In this document: piece by piece, positions 59,681-64,000 of the stretch
Numbering within the stretch: position 1 is the first letter of the stretch
Layout of the letters: each line of letters begins with the position of its first letter
Assembly: GCA_913020245.1 (NCBI GenBank)
Contig: CAJWAD010000006.1
Coordinates: forward strand, 1 to 64,000
DNA length: 64,000 nt
Source: an uncultured Oleiphilus sp.
Lineage (GTDB): Bacteria > Pseudomonadota > Gammaproteobacteria > Pseudomonadales > Oleiphilaceae
Direction of reading: 5' to 3'
Made by a program: the position numbers and the translations under genes
Notes under the pieces: generated by a model
Database searches by the model: none
Seen by the model: the letters and a program-made list of their open reading frames with translations, nothing else
Told to the model about the DNA's origin: nothing

Positions 59681-60571
59681 ATGAGTGCAGAATCGAGTTA
59701 TTATGTCCCCGCCCAGAGCCGTTGGCCTATCATTGCCTCCATTGGGTTATTCATGACGGCAGTGGGTGCGGCCAACATAATTAACGCAGGCTCAGCCAAT
59801 GAAAGTACTGGGATGTCTTGGTTGGTGTTTCTCACCGGTGCTTTCATGATGGCCTATATGCTGTTTGGCTGGTTTGGTCATGTGATCAGTGAGAGTAGGG
59901 AGGGCTTGTATAGTGCTCAAATGGATCGTTCGTTCCGATGGGGTATGAGCTGGTTTATCTTCTCAGAGGTGATGTTCTTTGCCGCGTTTTTTGGTGCGTT
60001 GTTTTATGTTCGTGTCTTATCCGTGCCATGGCTGGGCGGTGAAGGTGCAAATGCCTCGACAGGTGAGTTGCTTTGGCCTGGTTTTGAAGCGACATGGCCA
60101 TTAATGGCGAATCCAAATCCAGAGCTCTACCCTGGCCCAAAAGCCTTAATTGATCCATGGCATTTACCTTTACTGAATACGGTATTGTTAGTCGCGTCTA
60201 GTGTCACCGTAACGTTTGCCCATCACGCGCTGAAAGAGGGCAAACGCAACGCATTGAAAATGTGGTTAATCGCGACAATCGTGCTGGGTTGTGTGTTTTT
60301 GTTTTTTCAAGGTGAAGAGTATGTTGAAGCATATAATGACTTAGATTTGACGCTGGAGTCAGGTATTTATGGTACGACGTTCTTTCTACTGACGGGCTTT
60401 CATGGTGCGCATGTTACCTTAGGCACGTTAATGTTAATTATTATGTATTTCCGCATTCGAAAAGGGCACTTTGACAAAGACAACCACTTCGCTTTTGAGG
60501 CAACTAGCTGGTATTGGCATTTCGTTGATGTAGTGTGGTTGGGCTTGTTTTTTATGGTCTACATCCTTTAA
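59681..60571 (+). CDS. coxC: Cytochrome c oxidase subunit III
   Basis: A 296-residue subunit with seven membrane helices. Typical stretches are RWGMSWFIFSEVMFFAAFFGALFYVR, PLLNTVLLVASSVTVTFAHH, FFLLTGFHGAHVTLGTLML and FEATSWYWHFVDVVWLGLF. It stabilises subunit I and proton uptake. It ends the coxB-coxA-ctaG-coxC run; the DUF2909 gene converges on it. Confidence 0.97.
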   Translation: MSAESSYYVPAQSRWPIIASIGLFMTAVGAANIINAGSANESTGMSWLVFLTGAFMMAYMLFGWFGHVISESREGLYSAQMDRSFRWGMSWFIFSEVMFFAAFFGALFYVRVLSVPWLGGEGANASTGELLWPGFEATWPLMANPNPELYPGPKALIDPWHLPLLNTVLLVASSVTVTFAHHALKEGKRNALKMWLIATIVLGCVFLFFQGEEYVEAYNDLDLTLESGIYGTTFFLLTGFHGAHVTLGTLMLIIMYFRIRKGHFDKDNHFAFEATSWYWHFVDVVWLGLFFMVYIL

Positions 60572-60641
60572 CTCAACCTGAGATACGACGTCGAAGCAGC
60601 GCTGAAAATTGCTATAAAGACTTAACTCGACGTCCGGCGCT

Positions 60642-60848
60642 CTATACAGGCGAGGCATTAAGTTCGATTTCGCCCGTGTAAAGCGCAATAGCAACGAGCA
60701 AAACGATGAGTGCGGCAAGGGAAACACGCACGGCGAGCGAGTAGACAAGGCGTTTTGATTTTCCATCGTCTTTGACTAAAAAGACCAGTCCTGAGAAAAG
60801 GCTGATGACGACGCCGATGAGTAATAAGCCGATGATAACTTTGAGCAT
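60642..60848 (-). CDS. DUF2909 twin-transmembrane protein
   Basis: A 68-residue protein with two membrane helices (about 2-25 and 35-60) joined by a short charged turn (VKDDGKSKRLVYSLAVRVSLA), the pattern of DUF2909. Genes of this family sit inside cox clusters of pseudomonads, on the opposite strand, as here. A small oxidase-related membrane role is inferred from context only. Confidence 0.85.
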   Translation of the reverse strand: MLKVIIGLLLIGVVISLFSGLVFLVKDDGKSKRLVYSLAVRVSLAALIVLLVAIALYTGEIELNASPV

Positions 60849-60958
60849 GGTATGTCCTCTTCGTTTTTACCGAGTGTAGCGACAACAAGGTTAAAGAGTA
60901 AAGGGTGTTCTTGAGCTAGGTGAAAGCAAGTCGACTAAAATAGAAGTAGGCAGTCGTA

Positions 60959-61729
60959 GTGTTGGAAGAAGTGCATCAAACACAGAAAGCAAGTTCTAAA
61001 GTTTTACTGAAGATTGGTTTATTTTGTCTCATTTTTTTGCCCCTCACCTTATTCTTGGGCTTCTGGCAGTTGGATCGGGCTGACTACAAAGCGCAAATGT
61101 TGGCAGATCAGCAAGGTCGGTCTGCGTTACCTGCGCAAGCATTATCTGAGCTTTCCGCAGGCGAACTTCAGAATTTTCGTCCGGTGATTATATCGGGTCA
61201 ATATGAGCAAGAGAGCTTCTTGCTCGATAATAAAATCTACCAAGGCAAGGTGGGTTATGAGCTGTTGAGTCGCTTCAGTACGGAGGATGGGCGACAGGTG
61301 TTAGTAAACCGAGGCTGGTTGCCTGCACCAAAATACCGCTCAGAAGCGCCGCGACTGCACGGAAGACCCGGCGAACAGCCAATCAGTTTAGAAGGCTTTT
61401 TTTATGTAAGTGATGGAGAGATACCATTGCTTGACGAGTACACGGCTGAAAGCTTCGCGAATAACCCATGGCCGAGACGTATCCCGACGTTGGCTTGGTC
61501 CGAACTGAGCCGCTATTTGCCTCAAGCATTGAACTGGCAGAAAGAATTTAGATTGGCAAATTCGGAGCAGCCCGGCGCTTACCGTATCGATTGGAAAACT
61601 GCCGAGGTGGGCCCTGAAAAACATTTAGCTTACGCATGGCAATGGTTTGCGATGAGTGCTGCACTCATTATTTTGACGGCCGTTGCGTCATATAAACTTG
61701 TCGAACGAGACGAACACGCAGAAAAGTAG
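60959..61729 (+). CDS. SURF1 family cytochrome oxidase biogenesis protein
   Basis: A 256-residue protein with membrane helices at about 20-40 and near the C-terminus (~228-245) and a periplasmic loop between. The family stretches are FLGFWQLDRADYK, FRPVIISGQYEQESFLLDN, VGYELLSRF and VLVNRGWLPA. SURF1/Shy1 helps insert heme a into subunit I. It begins with GTG; the next gene starts 7 bases after its stop. Confidence 0.92.
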   Translation: MLEEVHQTQKASSKVLLKIGLFCLIFLPLTLFLGFWQLDRADYKAQMLADQQGRSALPAQALSELSAGELQNFRPVIISGQYEQESFLLDNKIYQGKVGYELLSRFSTEDGRQVLVNRGWLPAPKYRSEAPRLHGRPGEQPISLEGFFYVSDGEIPLLDEYTAESFANNPWPRRIPTLAWSELSRYLPQALNWQKEFRLANSEQPGAYRIDWKTAEVGPEKHLAYAWQWFAMSAALIILTAVASYKLVERDEHAEK

Positions 61730-61736
61730 GTATACA

Positions 61737-62390
61737 GTGACAGAGGCGATGAATACCCCGAAGCAACCGGATCGGAATGATCCAAACGTTATTCGTAAGA
61801 ATCAATTTAAATTGCTGGGCATTTTTGCGATCGCGGTGGTGCCGGTGATCTTTGCGTTTACGATGTATTTTGGTGGGATGGCGATCCCTAGTTCGAAGAC
61901 GAATAAAGGAAATTTAGTGCTGCCGCCCATCCCTCTATCCGTGCTGGGTTACGCGGCAGATGGAGATGGTGTCTACGTGCAAACGGATAACAAGTGGGTA
62001 TTGTTATTATTAGGCAACGGAAGCTGTGAATTGGCTTGTAAAGATCTCTTGCATACAGTCAGGCAGGTAAATATTTCGATGGGCCGAGAGATGGAGCGTG
62101 TCGCACGAGCGATAACTTTGTCGGCGTCTGATGCCCAGCAGGCGGAAGTGCTAGAAACTTATCCGAATATTCAACTTTGGTCTAGCGTCATAGACCAAGA
62201 AAGTTTCTCGCAACAAGCTGCCGAGAGAGGTGCTGTGGTTGTAAATGCGGAGGTAGATGCGACAGAATCCTGGCAGCTTTGGCTTGTCGATCCACTTGGG
62301 AATATGGTTCTGCAGTACGACGCTTCACATACGGGTTATGACATGATTGCCGATTTAAAACGTTTGCTGAAGCTGTCTAACATTGGTTAG
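61737..62390 (+). CDS. SCO-like thioredoxin-fold protein of the cox cluster
   Basis: A 217-residue membrane-anchored protein (helix about 28-50, FKLLGIFAIAVVPVIFAFTMYFGG) with a periplasmic domain. The domain contains WVLLLLGNGSCELACKDLLHTVRQV and later LWLVDPLGNMVLQYD, followed by a final helix (IADLKRLLKL). The CxxxC and VDPxGxxxxxY layout is that of SCO copper chaperones, but the His that precedes VDP in SCO is not evident. It sits where pseudomonads keep PA0111. I choose GTG 61737 (AGTAGG 6 bases upstream); ATG 61749 is the alternative. Confidence 0.75.
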   Translation: MTEAMNTPKQPDRNDPNVIRKNQFKLLGIFAIAVVPVIFAFTMYFGGMAIPSSKTNKGNLVLPPIPLSVLGYAADGDGVYVQTDNKWVLLLLGNGSCELACKDLLHTVRQVNISMGREMERVARAITLSASDAQQAEVLETYPNIQLWSSVIDQESFSQQAAERGAVVVNAEVDATESWQLWLVDPLGNMVLQYDASHTGYDMIADLKRLLKLSNIG

Positions 62391-62414
62391 AGCTTTGAAG
62401 GGGGAGCATTTAGA

Positions 62415-63503
62415 ATGAAAAGCAAGAATTCTGACGTGCCGCTAAGAAAGCGTATTGCTTGGGCAGCGCTTGCTGCAACGGGGTTGGCGGCTGTGGTCGT
62501 AATGCTAGGGGCATGGACGCGTTTGGTCGATGCAGGGCTTGGTTGTCCTGATTGGCCCGGCTGTTATGGGTTTATTGGCGTACCAATGACGGCGCAAGAT
62601 ATTGCAATTGCAGAGGCGCGTTTTCCAGAGGCTCCAGTTGAAGTAGATAAAGGCTGGCCGGAGATGATTCATCGTTATTTTGCAACGTCCTTAGGCTTCG
62701 TAATTCTTTGTTTGTCGGTTTATACGTTCTGGTCATCGCGGCGTTCAGTAGCCGCTCAGCCAAAATCTTCTGCTCAGCCATCAGTGCTTAACGGCATACC
62801 GAAGTTGCACATAGCAGGCTTGTTGGTGCTTGTGATTTGTCAGGGTTTATTTGGTATGTGGACGGTGACCCTAAAACTTTGGCCTCAAGTTGTGTCGATT
62901 CATTTACTAGGTGGGTTCGCAACGCTCTCTTTATTGTTTTTATTATTCTTGCGCACGCGTGCGCATGAACCCCTATCTTTTGATATCGGTTCGTCGGCGC
63001 TTGCACATATGAAACGTCTCGCGGTGCTGGCATTAATCCTTACGGTGATTCAAATCTTCTTGGGTGCGTGGACCGCCTCGAACTACGCAGCGTTGGCTTG
63101 TGGTGACGAACTGCCTACTTGCCAAGGCGCTTACTGGCCCGAAATGAATTTTGCGCAGGGCTTTGATTTATTCCAAAGTATTGGTCCAAATTACTTGGGT
63201 GGCCTACTCGATAACGAAAGTCGCGTTGCTATTCAGGTATCGCACCGTATCGGAGCGCTGTTATTGACTGCTTACTTCATCTATATGTTTTTCAGTTTAA
63301 GAAAATTATTGAATCACCGGGTGTTGAAACAAGCTGTATTGGCTGTTTTCATTGTTTTGGTTGTTCAAATTGCTTTAGGGTTAAGCAATGTGATTTGGTT
63401 AATACCTTTGTCGATTGCAGTTGCGCATAATGCGGTCGGCGCTTTATTGTTATTAAGCCTCGTAAACCTCAATTATCAACTTAGTCGGATCAAACAAAAA
63501 TAA
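62415..63503 (+). CDS. ctaA: Heme A synthase CtaA/Cox15
   Basis: A 362-residue enzyme with eight membrane helices that oxidises the C8 methyl of heme O to make heme A. Conserved features are AWTRLVDAGLGCPDWPGCYGF, MIHRYFATSLG, SIHLLGGFATLSLL, VSHRIGALLLT and VAHNAVGALLLL, carrying the four heme-ligand histidines. The Cys pair in DAGLGCPDWPGC and a second pair (CGDELPTC) are present. ctaB follows after 13 bases. Confidence 0.95.
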   Translation: MKSKNSDVPLRKRIAWAALAATGLAAVVVMLGAWTRLVDAGLGCPDWPGCYGFIGVPMTAQDIAIAEARFPEAPVEVDKGWPEMIHRYFATSLGFVILCLSVYTFWSSRRSVAAQPKSSAQPSVLNGIPKLHIAGLLVLVICQGLFGMWTVTLKLWPQVVSIHLLGGFATLSLLFLLFLRTRAHEPLSFDIGSSALAHMKRLAVLALILTVIQIFLGAWTASNYAALACGDELPTCQGAYWPEMNFAQGFDLFQSIGPNYLGGLLDNESRVAIQVSHRIGALLLTAYFIYMFFSLRKLLNHRVLKQAVLAVFIVLVVQIALGLSNVIWLIPLSIAVAHNAVGALLLLSLVNLNYQLSRIKQK

Positions 63504-63516
63504 AGTGGACTAACGT

Positions 63517-64000
63517 ATGAAGACAAATGCAGTAGGCGTCGCTGCCTCAGCGAGTTGGAAAGATTATTTAGAACTTTGTAAGCCAAAAGTTGTGGCGCTT
63601 ATGTTATTGACGTCGGTGATTGGCATGCTGCTGGCGACGTATAGCCTTCCGTCATGGGATGTACTCATCTTAGGTAATCTCGGGATAGGCTTAATGGCAG
63701 GCTCCGCCGCGGCGATTAACCATATTGTGGACAGACGTATTGACATTCACATGGCGCGCACACGCAACCGTCCAATCGCACAGGGTAAAGTGGATGCGTA
63801 TTCAGCCTTGGCCTTTGCCATTATTATTGGTGTGTTGGGCATGGCCATATTGATGGTGTATATCAACAGCTTAACGGCGTGGTTAACCCTTGCATCTCTT
63901 ATTGGGTATGCATTGATTTATACGCTTTACTTAAAGCGTGCAACACCACAAAACATTGTGATTGGCGGCTTAGCTGGTGCCGCACCGCCTCTGTTAGGTT
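63517..64000 (+). CDS. ctaB: Protoheme IX farnesyltransferase (heme O synthase), N-terminal part
   Basis: The first 161 codons are visible; the gene runs off the window. It begins [20 protein letters not shown] followed by [14 protein letters not shown]. The prenyltransferase aspartate motif is [19 protein letters not shown] (NxxxDxxxD). A second family stretch, [19 protein letters not shown], is also seen. It adds a farnesyl group to heme b to give heme O, the substrate of CtaA encoded 13 bases upstream. Confidence 0.95.
   Translation, partial: MKTNAVGVAASASWKDYLELCKPKVVALMLLTSVIGMLLATYSLPSWDVLILGNLGIGLMAGSAAAINHIVDRRIDIHMARTRNRPIAQGKVDAYSALAFAIIIGVLGMAILMVYINSLTAWLTLASLIGYALIYTLYLKRATPQNIVIGGLAGAAPPLLG

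Overview
The window is a stretch of ordinary gammaproteobacterial chromosome at roughly mid-40s percent G+C. Nothing in it looks like a phage, plasmid, transposon or CRISPR array, and I found no rRNA or tRNA gene. The gene families point to a marine relative of Pseudomonadales, Cellvibrionales or Oceanospirillales: a SutA-type RNA polymerase regulator, a PA4642-type protein, DUF2909, PomA/PomB-like stators, an Rnf complex, PpnP and an aa3-type cox cluster. As I remember the Pseudomonas aeruginosa chromosome, several blocks keep that order: proC-yggS-pilT-pilU; metG-mrp-dcd; glyS-glyQ with trkA-rsmB-fmt-def-tsaP-dprA-tsaC-hemF-aroE; gamma-CA-prlC-YheV; and coxB-coxA-ctaG-coxC-DUF2909-surf1-X-ctaA-ctaB. 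Most of these lie near oriC in that species.

Layout. 1-8.1 kb holds the end of an ammonium transporter gene, two tandem LuxR-type regulator paralogues, a chemoreceptor, and an alpha/beta hydrolase divergent from an AraC-type regulator. 7.6-14.6 kb holds a TlpA-like thioredoxin, a histidine phosphatase, ppnP, cinA, proC, yggS and the twitching ATPases pilT and pilU. 14.6-16 kb is the least ordinary part. It is gene-poor and rich in inverted repeats, with a candidate structured small RNA on the minus strand, a short sutA homologue, and two palindromes in front of an unknown membrane protein gene. 16.8-21.8 kb holds a membrane-domain/flavin disulfide reductase fusion, hemB and several poorly known small genes. 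21.9-29.9 kb (minus) is metG-rnfABCDGE. 30-36 kb holds mrp, dcd, a PLP sulfhydrylase gene, a YjaG-type gene, a TraB/GumN-type gene and a TAXI solute-binding protein gene.

36-46.1 kb (minus) holds glyS-glyQ, a YtoQ-type gene, and the run def-fmt-rsmB-trkA-trkH. 46.4-51 kb (plus) holds tsaP, dprA, tsaC, hemF and aroE. 51-53 kb holds a pomAB-like stator pair and a PA4642-type gene. 53.1-56.1 kb holds a gamma-carbonic anhydrase-like gene, prlC and a YheV-type gene. 56.3-64 kb is the cytochrome c oxidase cluster with its copper and heme A assembly factors, cut by the window end inside ctaB.

The genes fit an aerobic, motile, piliated bacterium. Heme genes (hemB, hemF), heme A genes (ctaA, ctaB) and the oxidase lie within one region. 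pilT, pilU and tsaP all serve type IV pili. The PomAB-like stator and Rnf suggest use of a sodium gradient. I saw no clearly new multi-gene system. The best leads are the candidate sRNA and palindromes at 14.7-16 kb, the truncated SutA, and the SCO-like CX3C protein in the cox cluster.
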